Part shown: one piece after another, positions 5,844 through 12,963 of the stretch
Layout: every line of letters starts with the position of its first letter
Numbering within the stretch: the stretch's first letter is position 1
Source of the DNA: Acidobacteriota bacterium
GTDB taxonomy: Bacteria; Acidobacteriota; Blastocatellia; Pyrinomonadales; Pyrinomonadaceae
Length of the DNA: 16,721 bases
Assembly (NCBI GenBank): GCA_029777145.1
Contig: JAKOSS010000377.1
Span: 1-16,721 of the forward strand
Direction of reading: 5' to 3'
The notes under the pieces: model-generated
Databases searched by the model: none
Told to the model about the DNA's origin: nothing
Seen by the model: the letters and a program-made list of their open reading frames with translations, nothing else
Position numbers and translations under genes: made by a program

Positions 5844-7125
5844 GAACCATATCGGTGAAGAGGTCACGCTCAAGGGCTGGCTTTATAACTCCCGCTCAAG
5901 CGGGAAACTCGTCTTTCTGCAGCTTCGGGACGGAACCGGGATCGTCCAGTGCGTGTGCTTCAAGCCGAATAACGAAGACCTTTTCGAGCAGGCGAAGTCG
6001 CTTGGCCAGGAATCCTCGATCATCGTCCGAGGCAACGTCAAGGAAGACGCGCGCTCGCCGATCGGCGTCGAGATCGACGTCACCGGTCTCGAGGTCGTCC
6101 AGAACGCCCACGAATACCCGATCACGCCGAAGGAACACGGCACCGAGTTCCTGATGGACCATCGCCACCTGTGGATCCGCTCCAAGAAGCAGCATGCCGT
6201 ACTTCGCGTCCGCCACACGGTGATTAAGGCCGTCCGCGACTTCTTCGACTCGAACGGCTTCATCCTCGCCGATACGCCGATCTTCACTCCCGCGGCGTGC
6301 GAAGGAACAACGACACTCTTTGAGGTCGATTATTTCGGCGACGACAAGGCGTATCTGACGCAGAGCGGCCAGCTTTACAACGAAGCGACGGCCGCCGCGT
6401 TCGGCAGAAGCTACGCGTTCGGACCGACTTTCCGCGCCGAGAAATCGAAGACGCGCCGGCATTTGACCGAGTTCTGGATGGTCGAGCCGGAAATGGCGTA
6501 CGCCCATCTCGACGACGTCATGAACCTCGGCGAGAGTATGATCCTCTCGATCGTCGAACGCGTACTGACCGACCGTCAGGAAGATCTGAAAGTTCTCGAA
6601 CGAGATACCGCAAAACTTGAATCGATCGTCGCGCCGTTTCCGCGCGTCCATTACGACGATGCGGTTAAGATGCTGCAGGAAGGTTTCGACAAGGGAGAAA
6701 TGGAGAACCGTTTCGAATGGGGCGGCGACTTCGGCGCCCCGGACGAGACGTATCTTTCGAGCCAGTACGGCCAGCCGATCTTCGTCCATCACTTCCCCGC
6801 CGCGATCAAGGCATTTTACTTTGAACGCGACAAGGAACGGCCCGAGCTTGCGCTGGGTGCGGATCTCCTGGCGCCCGAAGGCTACGGAGAGATCATCGGC
6901 GGCGGCGAGCGCGCATTCGACCTCGACTTTCTCGAGAAACAGATCGCCGCGCACGATCTGCCGAAAGAAGCGTTTGAGTGGTATCTCGATCTGCGCCGTT
7001 TCGGCGGCGTCCCGCACGGCGGATTCGGAATGGGGATCGAACGCTGCACCGCATGGATGTGCGGCATCGAACACATCCGTGAAACCATCCCGTTCCCGCG
7101 GATGCTCTATCGGCTCAGACCCTAA
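5815..7125 (+). CDS. asnS: Asparaginyl-tRNA synthetase
   Basis: A 436-aa class IIb aminoacyl-tRNA synthetase that charges tRNA-Asn in the cytosol. An N-terminal OB-fold anticodon-binding domain (about 15-95) precedes the catalytic domain. Motif 2 reads [16 protein letters not shown] (206-221) and is preceded by the family signature [11 protein letters not shown] (181-191). Motif 3 is GGFGMGIER near the C-terminus, followed by IPFPR. These patterns are those of AsnRS rather than AspRS. I chose ATG 5815; a TTG at 5809 is in frame but adds only two residues. The start lies inside the 3' end of the nucleotidyltransferase gene (29-nt overlap), an unusual position for a housekeeping gene. A purine-rich GAAGAG lies about 11 nt upstream. 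Confidence 0.95.
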   Translation: MNQTYINELKNHIGEEVTLKGWLYNSRSSGKLVFLQLRDGTGIVQCVCFKPNNEDLFEQAKSLGQESSIIVRGNVKEDARSPIGVEIDVTGLEVVQNAHEYPITPKEHGTEFLMDHRHLWIRSKKQHAVLRVRHTVIKAVRDFFDSNGFILADTPIFTPAACEGTTTLFEVDYFGDDKAYLTQSGQLYNEATAAAFGRSYAFGPTFRAEKSKTRRHLTEFWMVEPEMAYAHLDDVMNLGESMILSIVERVLTDRQEDLKVLERDTAKLESIVAPFPRVHYDDAVKMLQEGFDKGEMENRFEWGGDFGAPDETYLSSQYGQPIFVHHFPAAIKAFYFERDKERPELALGADLLAPEGYGEIIGGGERAFDLDFLEKQIAAHDLPKEAFEWYLDLRRFGGVPHGGFGMGIERCTAWMCGIEHIRETIPFPRMLYRLRP

Positions 7126-7127
7126 GC

Positions 7128-7222
7128 ATTTGGGAATTCGGATTTGGGAATTCGGATGTTTGGAGTTCCGCCTTCAGGCGGCCCTTCCGATTTCGGATTT
7201 TCGATTTTGGATTTGGGATTAT
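7128..7222. repeat. Dispersed TTTGGGAATTCGGA-type array with CCGCC-TTCA-GGCGG hairpin
   Basis: ATTTGGGAATTCGG is repeated twice (7128-7155). Then comes a perfect 5-bp hairpin CCGCC-TTCA-GGCGG (7168-7181) and further GATTTCGGATTTTCGATTTTGG units up to 7222. It starts 2 nt after the asnS stop and runs to 2 nt before the next ATG. The GGCGGCCCTT-CC junction resembles the end of the tRNA-Lys terminator at 1508-1521, which also leads into such an array. The hairpin lacks a good T-run, so termination here is doubtful. Confidence 0.7.
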
Positions 7223-7224
7223 CG

Positions 7225-7686
7225 ATGCGGATCGTTTGTCAAAATCTTATCGTGATGATGACTTTGATTGTCGCGGCGGCTTGCTCGAAGCCGCCCCAGG
7301 CGAACAATGCCGTCGTACCGACTCCGACCGCAACTTCCGAACCCGAACACAAAGGAGTCCGGAACCCGCAATTGCAGTCCGCCGTGAATAAACTCTTGCC
7401 GCTGTTTCGGACAATGCCGAAGGTTGACGCGTACGTCGTCGACGAACCGATCGAAAGGACCGGCTCCGAAGTCGAGAAGGGCGTCGCTTATACAACCTGT
7501 TCTCCTTCGAAAATACCGGTCCTTTACATCAAGAAGACATTTTACGGCCGCGCCAACGGCCAGCAATTGACGAACATTCTGAAGCACGAGCTGACGCATG
7601 CCTGGTTCTGTACGCAGGGCGTCCAAACCGGCCACGACGCTCGTTTCCGCGCCAAATTCAAGGAAGTCGGCGGTTTCGGCAACTGA
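7225..7686 (+). CDS. Putative lipoprotein with SprT-like HExxH metallopeptidase motif
   Basis: A 153-aa exported protein. The N-terminus MRIVCQNLIVMMTLIVAAAC is a short lipoprotein-type signal with candidate lipid-bearing Cys20 (the -3 residue is Ala, slightly atypical). A Pro/Thr-rich linker follows (PTPTATSEPE). The conserved end holds HELTH (121-125) and GHDARF (136-141), giving zinc ligands His121, His125 and probably His137, with Glu122 as general base. This spacing is SprT-like/minimal metalloprotease. The frame is open further upstream to 7144, but that stretch is repeat sequence, so ATG 7225 is preferred. Its stop abuts the stop of the convergent papain-like gene with no base between them. 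The substrate is unknown. Confidence 0.82.
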   Translation: MRIVCQNLIVMMTLIVAAACSKPPQANNAVVPTPTATSEPEHKGVRNPQLQSAVNKLLPLFRTMPKVDAYVVDEPIERTGSEVEKGVAYTTCSPSKIPVLYIKKTFYGRANGQQLTNILKHELTHAWFCTQGVQTGHDARFRAKFKEVGGFGN

Positions 7687-8175
7687 TCAGACGGCCGTCA
7701 TGAACTGCGGGTCCGCATCGGTAACGCCGGCCAGCGCTTTCTTGATCTGATCCCACGTGAGCCAGAAAGAACTACCCTGATTGACGGGTTCGGGATCGTA
7801 GATCAGAACGCCCGTATCCGCGACGCCGCACATCACGACGACGTGCCCGTGGTTGTTTCCGCCCCAGTTCTTCTTGACGCTCGTCCAGATCGGTCCGTGA
7901 CTCTGAAGGAACGACGAGACCGAACTCTCGTCCATCGACAGGCTCGTATGAAACTTCATGTTCAAAGCCCGTCCGAGAATGTTGTTCTGAAACGCATAGA
8001 CGTCGCCGTTGTCCTTCTTGCGTTGGGCGTAACCGGCGTCGTCATCGGGATTTTTCATCTGGCCCCTTCCCGTCGCTTTTGACCATTTGTAAACCATTTG
8101 AGCCGAAGCCCACCAGCAGACGCCGTCCGACGGCTGCGCAACCAAAGACATGTTGGAAAGTTTTGTGATCGACAT
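7687..8175 (-). CDS. Papain-like cysteine protease, AvrRpt2/peptidase C70-like
   Basis: A 162-aa single-domain protein. Gln14 (oxyanion hole) and Cys20 lie in AQPSDGVCWWASAQMV, His111 in NNHGHVVVMCGV and Asp127 in LIYDPEP: together a papain-fold catalytic set in the right order and spacing. Bacterial relatives (AvrRpt2, peptidase C70, and related C39-like proteins) include secreted effectors and toxins. Here no signal peptide is seen, so it is either cytosolic or exported by a non-Sec route. GGAG lies 11 nt before the ATG. It is divergent from the phosphodiesterase gene and meets the lipoprotein gene tail to tail. No immunity protein-like neighbour is obvious. The family call is solid; the substrate is not known. 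Confidence 0.87.
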   Translation of the reverse strand: MSITKLSNMSLVAQPSDGVCWWASAQMVYKWSKATGRGQMKNPDDDAGYAQRKKDNGDVYAFQNNILGRALNMKFHTSLSMDESSVSSFLQSHGPIWTSVKKNWGGNNHGHVVVMCGVADTGVLIYDPEPVNQGSSFWLTWDQIKKALAGVTDADPQFMTAV

Positions 8176-8207
8176 TTTTACAAGTGCTCCTGATTAACAA
8201 CTATCAA

Positions 8208-8297
8208 CGTCAATTGACGCTCTGATCCGTCGGTTTTGCCGCGAATCGAAAGTATTCTACAGTAAGAAAAGAGCCTGTAAACTACCCATACTGGTAG
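8208..8297. promoter_or_regulatory. Divergent intergenic region with two palindromic sites
   Basis: Between the divergent protease and phosphodiesterase genes are a perfect 12-bp palindrome CGTCAATTGACG (8208-8219) and an inverted repeat CTACC-N6-GGTAG (8282-8297) followed by TATTTTT. Either could be an operator; the second could also act as a weak terminator. No confident -35/-10 pair was found for either gene. Confidence 0.35.
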
Positions 8298-8331
8298 GTA
8301 TTTTTCGCTTTCTCAGAATCGGATCCGAACT

Positions 8332-9480
8332 ATGAAACATGCACCGAAGATTTCCCTGTTGATTGCCATCGTAATCGCGTTCGTACTCCCGACGACTGTC
8401 GGCGCGCAGGCTCCGATCAAGGACCTCAAACCGACCGTGATCCTCATCTCGCTTGACGGTTTTCGCTACGATTACATCGACAAATACGCGCCGCCGACGC
8501 TCAACCGGCTTGCCCGCGAAGGCGTCCGGGCAAAATGGATGATCCCGTCGTTTCCGACAAAGACGTTTCCGAACCACTACACGGTCGCGACCGGACTCTA
8601 TCCCGCCGATCACGGGATCGTTGAAAACAACGTCTACGACTTCGGCGAGGTTTTCACGATGGGAAACCGGAAGGAGGTCGCGAATCCGCGCTGGTGGGGC
8701 GGCGAGCCGATCTGGGTAACCGCTCAGAAGCAAGGACAGATCGCCGCGTCGTACTTCTTTGTCGGAACCGAAACGAAGATCGAAGGTGAACAGCCGGCAT
8801 TCTGGAGAAAATACGACGGCGGAGTTCCGCCGCAGATGCGCGTCGACAAGGTGCTCTCGTGGCTCGATCTGCCGCGCGACAAGCGTCCGACGATGATCAC
8901 GCTGTATTTTTCAGACACCGACGACGCCGGACACGCATACGGCCCCGACGCTGAAGAAACAAAATACGCCGCGCTCAACGCCGACAGCTACATCGGCCGG
9001 CTCATGGACGGCCTCAAGAAACGCAAGATCGACCGAAAGGTCAACGTCATCGTCGTCTCGGATCACGGCATGGCACCGGTCTATTACACGCAGAAGACGT
9101 TTCTTGACGACTACTTCGACTTCGAGCTGACCGAACGCATGCTCTGGACGAACGAGATCGTTCAGATCTTTCCGAAACCCGGCAAAACGGACGAGATCTT
9201 CGGCAAGATCGCGAGTCTTCCGCATACGACATGCTGGAAAAAGGCCGACATCCCCGATCGCCTGCACTACAAACAAGGAAAACGGGTCGCGCCGATCGTT
9301 TGTTCGAGCGAGGAAGGCTGGCTGACTACAAGCCGGAAGCGTTACGCGGATCTGACAAAGGACGTCGACGATCCCGAGCGGCCGCGCGGCGCTCACGGAT
9401 ACGACAACCGCTATACGGACCGTCGTTCAAACGTGGCTTCGTCGCCGAGCCATTCGAGAACGTCAACGTTTACAACATGA
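8332..9480 (+). CDS. Secreted type I phosphodiesterase/nucleotide pyrophosphatase, frameshifted C-terminus
   Basis: A 382-aa reading frame. A signal peptide (residues 1-25, ending VGAQA) precedes an alkaline-phosphatase-fold NPP domain: Asp42 (SLDGFR), nucleophile Thr78 in PTKTFPNHYT, Asp197 and His201 in DDAGH, Asp244-His245 in SDHGM, and His355 in HGYDNR. All two-zinc ligands and the nucleophile are therefore present, predicting cleavage of phosphodiester or pyrophosphate bonds outside the cytoplasm. After Tyr361 the frame fails: the family continues with a roughly PSMxAxF segment and then GPSFKRG, but here the last 21 residues are unrelated. The correct ending is found in another frame at 9414-9554. 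About 28 nt seem to be missing near 9414. This is either a true mutation or an assembly error. Probably cotranscribed with 9558-10247. Confidence 0.85.
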   Translation: MKHAPKISLLIAIVIAFVLPTTVGAQAPIKDLKPTVILISLDGFRYDYIDKYAPPTLNRLAREGVRAKWMIPSFPTKTFPNHYTVATGLYPADHGIVENNVYDFGEVFTMGNRKEVANPRWWGGEPIWVTAQKQGQIAASYFFVGTETKIEGEQPAFWRKYDGGVPPQMRVDKVLSWLDLPRDKRPTMITLYFSDTDDAGHAYGPDAEETKYAALNADSYIGRLMDGLKKRKIDRKVNVIVVSDHGMAPVYYTQKTFLDDYFDFELTERMLWTNEIVQIFPKPGKTDEIFGKIASLPHTTCWKKADIPDRLHYKQGKRVAPIVCSSEEGWLTTSRKRYADLTKDVDDPERPRGAHGYDNRYTDRRSNVASSPSHSRTSTFTT

Positions 9481-9554
9481 TGTGCAGGATTCTCGGGCTC
9501 AAACCCGCGCCGAACGATGGCGATTTCGACAAAGTCCGTGGTATGTTCAGGTAA
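9414..9554 (+). pseudogene. Detached C-terminal tail of the phosphodiesterase
   Basis: In the frame one base off from the upstream CDS the translation YGPSFKRGFVAEPFENVNVY continues to LKPAPNDG and ends at TAA 9552-9554. This is the expected C-terminal region of nucleotide pyrophosphatases (GPxFK, FENV, APNDG). It has no start codon of its own. The residues that normally link HGYDNR to GP are absent, so this is a deletion rather than a one-base slip. The intact protein would be about 416 aa. Confidence 0.85.
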
Positions 9555-9557
9555 ATC

Positions 9558-10247
9558 ATGAATTTTCGAAGCTGGATCAGGATCGCGGTAATTGCGGCAT
9601 TGGTGACCTTCACCGGACTTTCCGTCTTGTCACAGACATCGGGGAGCAAGACCGGTCGCGTCGCGCCTTCGCCGACGCCGACTCCTCAGGATGAGGCGAT
9701 CGATGCCGACAAACTCCCCGTCTACTTCACGGATTTCGAATACGAATTTCCGGGACCGAAACCTGTTCCGTTCAAGTTGAGATCAGGAAACTTCGTTTTG
9801 AAGAATCCAAAGACCAAAGAATCGACGGCGCTCAATCTCCGGAAAACCTTCTTTTTCGATATTACCGGCGATTCGAAGAAGGAAGCGATCGTTCATATTC
9901 TCGGATCAACCTGCGAGATGTGCGATGACAAGAGCCTCTTTTATGCGTTTACGGCGGCCGGATTGAAGCCCGTCGAAGTTTTCCGGATCGCCGGCGGGAC
10001 CGGCGAGCAATGCGGGATCAAGGAGATCGTCTTCGACGTAAAATCCATCCTTGTTGATACTTACGGAGATTGCGAAGCCGCGAACGGATTGATTTCACCG
10101 GTCAAGGGCGGCACGATGAAGAACAAGGCATCGCGATTTTTGTTCGAGTTCGCTGACGGAAAGTTCAAGGTGTCGATCCGCGAATCGATCGACCTTCCTG
10201 AGGCGCCCGCCGAATACCGCACGCAGATCCGATTCGGAAAGCCATAA
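9558..10247 (+). CDS. Secreted protein of unknown function
   Basis: A 229-aa protein I do not recognise. Residues 1-25 are a Sec signal peptide (IRIAVIAALVTFTGLSVLS). A Pro/Thr linker (SPTPTPQDE) leads into a beta-rich domain from about residue 50. FFFDITGDSKKEAIVHI (about 97-113) resembles the calcium-loop lines of FG-GAP/VCBS repeats. Four cysteines after it (the CEMC pair, CGI and GDCEA) may form disulfides in the periplasm. It starts 3 nt after the end of the broken phosphodiesterase tail, so it shares that transcript. Its stop abuts the stop of the convergent metallophosphoesterase with no intervening base. Confidence 0.85.
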   Translation: MNFRSWIRIAVIAALVTFTGLSVLSQTSGSKTGRVAPSPTPTPQDEAIDADKLPVYFTDFEYEFPGPKPVPFKLRSGNFVLKNPKTKESTALNLRKTFFFDITGDSKKEAIVHILGSTCEMCDDKSLFYAFTAAGLKPVEVFRIAGGTGEQCGIKEIVFDVKSILVDTYGDCEAANGLISPVKGGTMKNKASRFLFEFADGKFKVSIRESIDLPEAPAEYRTQIRFGKP

Positions 10248-11132
10248 TCACTCAGAAACAACGTTAAGGACCGCGATCTCGGGCGGCATCATGAAGCGGA
10301 CCGGAAGGATGCTCGTTCCGATCCCGGTCGTGACGAACATGTCGACGCCGTTCTCGCGAATCGCGCCGTACGAGTACTTCTGGCCGTAACTCGAAGGAAC
10401 GACTGGAGTTCCGATCAGCGGCAGCCAAACCTGGCCGCCGTGCGTATGCCCCGCGAGGATCAATCGCAACTTATCGGAAATCAGAAGATTGCCGGTGATC
10501 ATCGGAAGCACGTCCGGGCTATGTTCGAGGACTACGATGTCCCCTTCGTCGGGACTTGCGGCGATCAATTCTTTGAGCTCGTTCGAGAGCTTCTGCCAGT
10601 TCGGAGTGAGCTTCATGTGATCTTTCAATCCGAGAAGCCTGAGTTTGTGTCCGTTCCGGCTGATAACGGCGATCTCGTTCTCGAGCACGCGGATGCCGTT
10701 GTTTCTTACCGCGGCCGCGACCTTTGCGTCGTCGTACCAGCCGTCGTGATTGCCGAGCACGGCATAAACGCCGTAAGGCGCTTTGAGGCCGGCGAGGTTA
10801 CGCGCGATCACGTCCTCGGACATCTTCAGACTCTTGTGATCACCCCGGTTCTGGGACACAAAGTCGCCGAGGATCACGATTATGTCAGGGTTCTGCGCGT
10901 TCGCCGCCTCGACCACCTGGCGGATCCGTTCTTCGGTCACGCCGTGCGAACCGCCGTGAATATCGCTGATCGCGACGATCCTGAATCCGTCGTACGCCTT
11001 GTTCCAACCGGCGACCGGAAGTTGCCGCTCATTGATCACCAAACGGTAAGGCTCGATGAAATACGAATACGCGAGACAGCCCGCGCCAAAGAGCGCGATC
11101 GATGCGACTACAATGATTGCAATTCGTTTCAT
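10248..11132 (-). CDS. Membrane-anchored metallophosphoesterase (YkuE/YaeI-like)
   Basis: A 294-aa calcineurin-like phosphoesterase. Residues 4-24 form one transmembrane anchor, placing the enzyme outside the cytoplasm. Metal and catalytic motifs follow in order: SDIHGG (Asp57, His59), LGDFV (Asp90), GNHDGW (128-133), EHSPD (His204) and GHTHGG (His229, His231). Relatives include YkuE and YaeI, whose lipid-related phosphodiester substrates are only partly known. The frame is open to 11330, but those 66 extra residues overlap the UbiD gene and lack family resemblance. ATG 11132 gives the anchor at the N-terminus and shares ATGA with the UbiD stop, so translation is coupled. Confidence 0.93.
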   Translation of the reverse strand: MKRIAIIVVASIALFGAGCLAYSYFIEPYRLVINERQLPVAGWNKAYDGFRIVAISDIHGGSHGVTEERIRQVVEAANAQNPDIIVILGDFVSQNRGDHKSLKMSEDVIARNLAGLKAPYGVYAVLGNHDGWYDDAKVAAAVRNNGIRVLENEIAVISRNGHKLRLLGLKDHMKLTPNWQKLSNELKELIAASPDEGDIVVLEHSPDVLPMITGNLLISDKLRLILAGHTHGGQVWLPLIGTPVVPSSYGQKYSYGAIRENGVDMFVTTGIGTSILPVRFMMPPEIAVLNVVSE

Positions 11133-12883
11133 CGTATCGGGAAATATTCCCCCCAGCGCCGGTCGACGAGTTGTTTGATGTCGTCGCGCACCTCGACCTC
11201 TTTCGGGTACCACGGCTTCATCCGCGAATCGATGACGATCGGCGATTCGTACATCAGATGATTGTTCCTGACCTCTATCCCGCGGGCGCAAACGTCGGTC
11301 GACGGGTTGAAGCGCGTCCAGGTCGCCCACAGAAACTTGTCCGTTGATTTTGCGAGGTCGATGTCGTCGAGGACGACGACCATCTGGAATTCGCGGAACG
11401 CGTCATCTCTCGCGATCCTCTCAGCCAGGCCGTTATCGGATGCGTACACTTCCGCTTCGATCGCCAGGCATCCGCCGCAGAAGACGTGCGCCGCTCTCAC
11501 GCCGCGCGGCAGCGATCCGCGGAATTCCCGCACGAGTTCGCGTTTCGGCTCGCCGACACCGACGAGGATCGCCTTCGAACCGTGGTTGATCTTTCCCGAG
11601 GCGTAATCGAGCGTATCGAACGACGTCCGGTCGAAGATAAAGAAATCACTTGCCCAGTCGACGCGTTCAAGGACAGATTCGAGAACTTTCGGAAAGTCGC
11701 GCAGATCCTGCGGCTTGTCGGTCAGGAGCAGGAATTTGGTCAGCGCAAGCTGGCCTTCGCCGAGGATCCGGAAACCTGCCGACAGTGCCTCGCGCGCATA
11801 ACGTTCGCGGACGACGGCCGCCGCCAGCGAATGGAACCCGGTTTCGCCGTAACTCCAGAGATCCCGGACCGCGGGCATCACAAGCGGGAACAGCGGCGAA
11901 AGGAGCTCCTGCAGGTAATCGCCGATGAAAAAGTCTTCCTGACGCGGTTTGCCAACGACCGTCGCCGGATAGATCGCGTCCTTGCGGTGATAAACCGCGT
12001 TCGCCCTGAAAACCGGATAATCGTGCGTCAGCGAATAATAACCGTAATGATCGCCGAACGGGCCTTCGGGCCGGCGTTCGTGCGGCGCGACGCTCCCGCA
12101 GATCGCGAATTCGGCCTCGCCGATCAAGCGATGTCCGCCCTTCGGATTCGCCACGGTTTCTATCTTGCCGTCCGCCAAAACGGACGCGAGCACAAGTTCC
12201 GGAACATCTTCAGGAAGCGGCGCGATCGCCGCGAGGATCATCGCCGGCGAACCGCCGAGGAAGATCGAAACCGGCAATGCCTCGTTGCGTTGCTCCGCCT
12301 CGTAGTAATGAAATCCGCCGCCTTTTCCGATCTGCCAGTGAATGCCCGTCGACGTTTTGTCGTAACGCTGGATGCGGTACATCCCAAGGTTATGCTTTCC
12401 CGAGACCGGGCTTTCGGTGTAAACCAGCGGAAGCGTGACGAAATGCCCGCCGTCCTCGTGCCACAATTGCAGCAAAGGCAACGCTTCGAGATCGACAGTC
12501 GGCTGAGAAGATTCAAGGACCGGCGCGCGTCCGACCTTCTTCGTCCCGAGCTTGAGCGCCGAGAACGCGAGATCGCGATAATGCCAGAGTTCCTTAGGCT
12601 TCGGAGGAAGCAGAACCTCGACCGCTTCGACGACCCGTTTCACAAGGTCCTGCGGCTTTCTGCCGAAGGCGAGTTCGATTCGCTTCGCCGTTCCGAAAAG
12701 GTTCGTCACGACCGGAAACTCCGACCCTTTGACGTTCGAGAAAAGCAGCGCCTTTCCACCCTCGTCGATCACCCGCCGGTGGATCTCCGCGATCTCGAGA
12801 TACGGGTCGACCTCGGCCGTGATCTCGGCGATGTCGTTCTCTTCCCTGAGCTTGGCTATGAATGAACGCAGGTTCCGGTGCAT
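11129..12883 (-). CDS. UbiD-family prenylated-FMN decarboxylase
   Basis: A 584-aa cytosolic UbiD-family protein. The family uses prenylated FMN (made by UbiX) to decarboxylate aromatic or alpha,beta-unsaturated acids. Signatures: HNLGMYRIQ (about 164-172) containing the conserved Arg170, GSPAMILAA (211-219), EGPFGDHYGYYS (273-284) and YPATVVGKPRQED (305-317). It is longer than E. coli UbiD (497 aa), as in the long group often found in menaquinone-producing bacteria. A role in quinone synthesis is plausible but unproven; no ubi/mqn neighbours are present. The symbol is left blank for that reason. A TTGAGT-17-TTGAAT promoter ends 8 nt before the ATG. It overlaps the metallophosphoesterase by 4 nt. 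Confidence 0.93.
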   Translation of the reverse strand: MHRNLRSFIAKLREENDIAEITAEVDPYLEIAEIHRRVIDEGGKALLFSNVKGSEFPVVTNLFGTAKRIELAFGRKPQDLVKRVVEAVEVLLPPKPKELWHYRDLAFSALKLGTKKVGRAPVLESSQPTVDLEALPLLQLWHEDGGHFVTLPLVYTESPVSGKHNLGMYRIQRYDKTSTGIHWQIGKGGGFHYYEAEQRNEALPVSIFLGGSPAMILAAIAPLPEDVPELVLASVLADGKIETVANPKGGHRLIGEAEFAICGSVAPHERRPEGPFGDHYGYYSLTHDYPVFRANAVYHRKDAIYPATVVGKPRQEDFFIGDYLQELLSPLFPLVMPAVRDLWSYGETGFHSLAAAVVRERYAREALSAGFRILGEGQLALTKFLLLTDKPQDLRDFPKVLESVLERVDWASDFFIFDRTSFDTLDYASGKINHGSKAILVGVGEPKRELVREFRGSLPRGVRAAHVFCGGCLAIEAEVYASDNGLAERIARDDAFREFQMVVVLDDIDLAKSTDKFLWATWTRFNPSTDVCARGIEVRNNHLMYESPIVIDSRMKPWYPKEVEVRDDIKQLVDRRWGEYFPIR

Positions 12884-12891
12884 AAAGGACT

Positions 12892-12920
12892 ATTCAACCA
12901 AAGCGCGGCGCGCGACTCAA
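12892..12920 (-). promoter_or_regulatory. Probable ubiD-like gene promoter
   Basis: On the minus strand TTGAGT (12920-12915) and TTGAAT (12897-12892) are spaced by 17 bp, each 4/6 to consensus. Only 8 nt separate the -10 box from the ATG at 12883, and no Shine-Dalgarno is seen. Confidence 0.45.
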
Positions 12921-12924
12921 GCGG

Positions 12925-12955
12925 GGTAAAAGAAAGGGACCGGATTTCCGATCCC
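12925..12955 (-). terminator. Rho-independent terminator of the M16 peptidase operon
   Basis: Read on the minus strand, GGGATCGG (12955-12948), loop AAAT, and CCGGTCCC (12943-12936) form an 8-bp stem with one G-U pair, followed by TTTCTTTT. It begins 8 nt after the stop of the M16 partner gene. The plus strand has no T-run after the stem, so it is specific to this direction. Confidence 0.85.
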
Positions 12956-12963
12956 TCGTTGGC

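Noticed and set aside
5896..7074. 392-aa open frame antisense to asnS
   Set aside because: The sense strand encodes all class II synthetase motifs; the antisense product has no motif, signal or upstream ribosome site.
7144..7224. Upstream start for the metallopeptidase lipoprotein
   Set aside because: The 27 extra residues are a translation of dispersed repeat and would destroy the signal peptide.
11133..11330. 66-residue N-terminal extension of the metallophosphoesterase
   Set aside because: It overlaps UbiD coding sequence in another frame, is Arg-rich and would bury the membrane anchor; ATG 11132 with the ATGA overlap is a better start.
11486..12865. 459-aa open frame on the plus strand opposite the UbiD gene
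   Set aside because: It is rich in Arg, Asp and Glu with no recognisable domain, and lies antisense to a protein with clear UbiD signatures; it is a by-product of G/C-ending codons.
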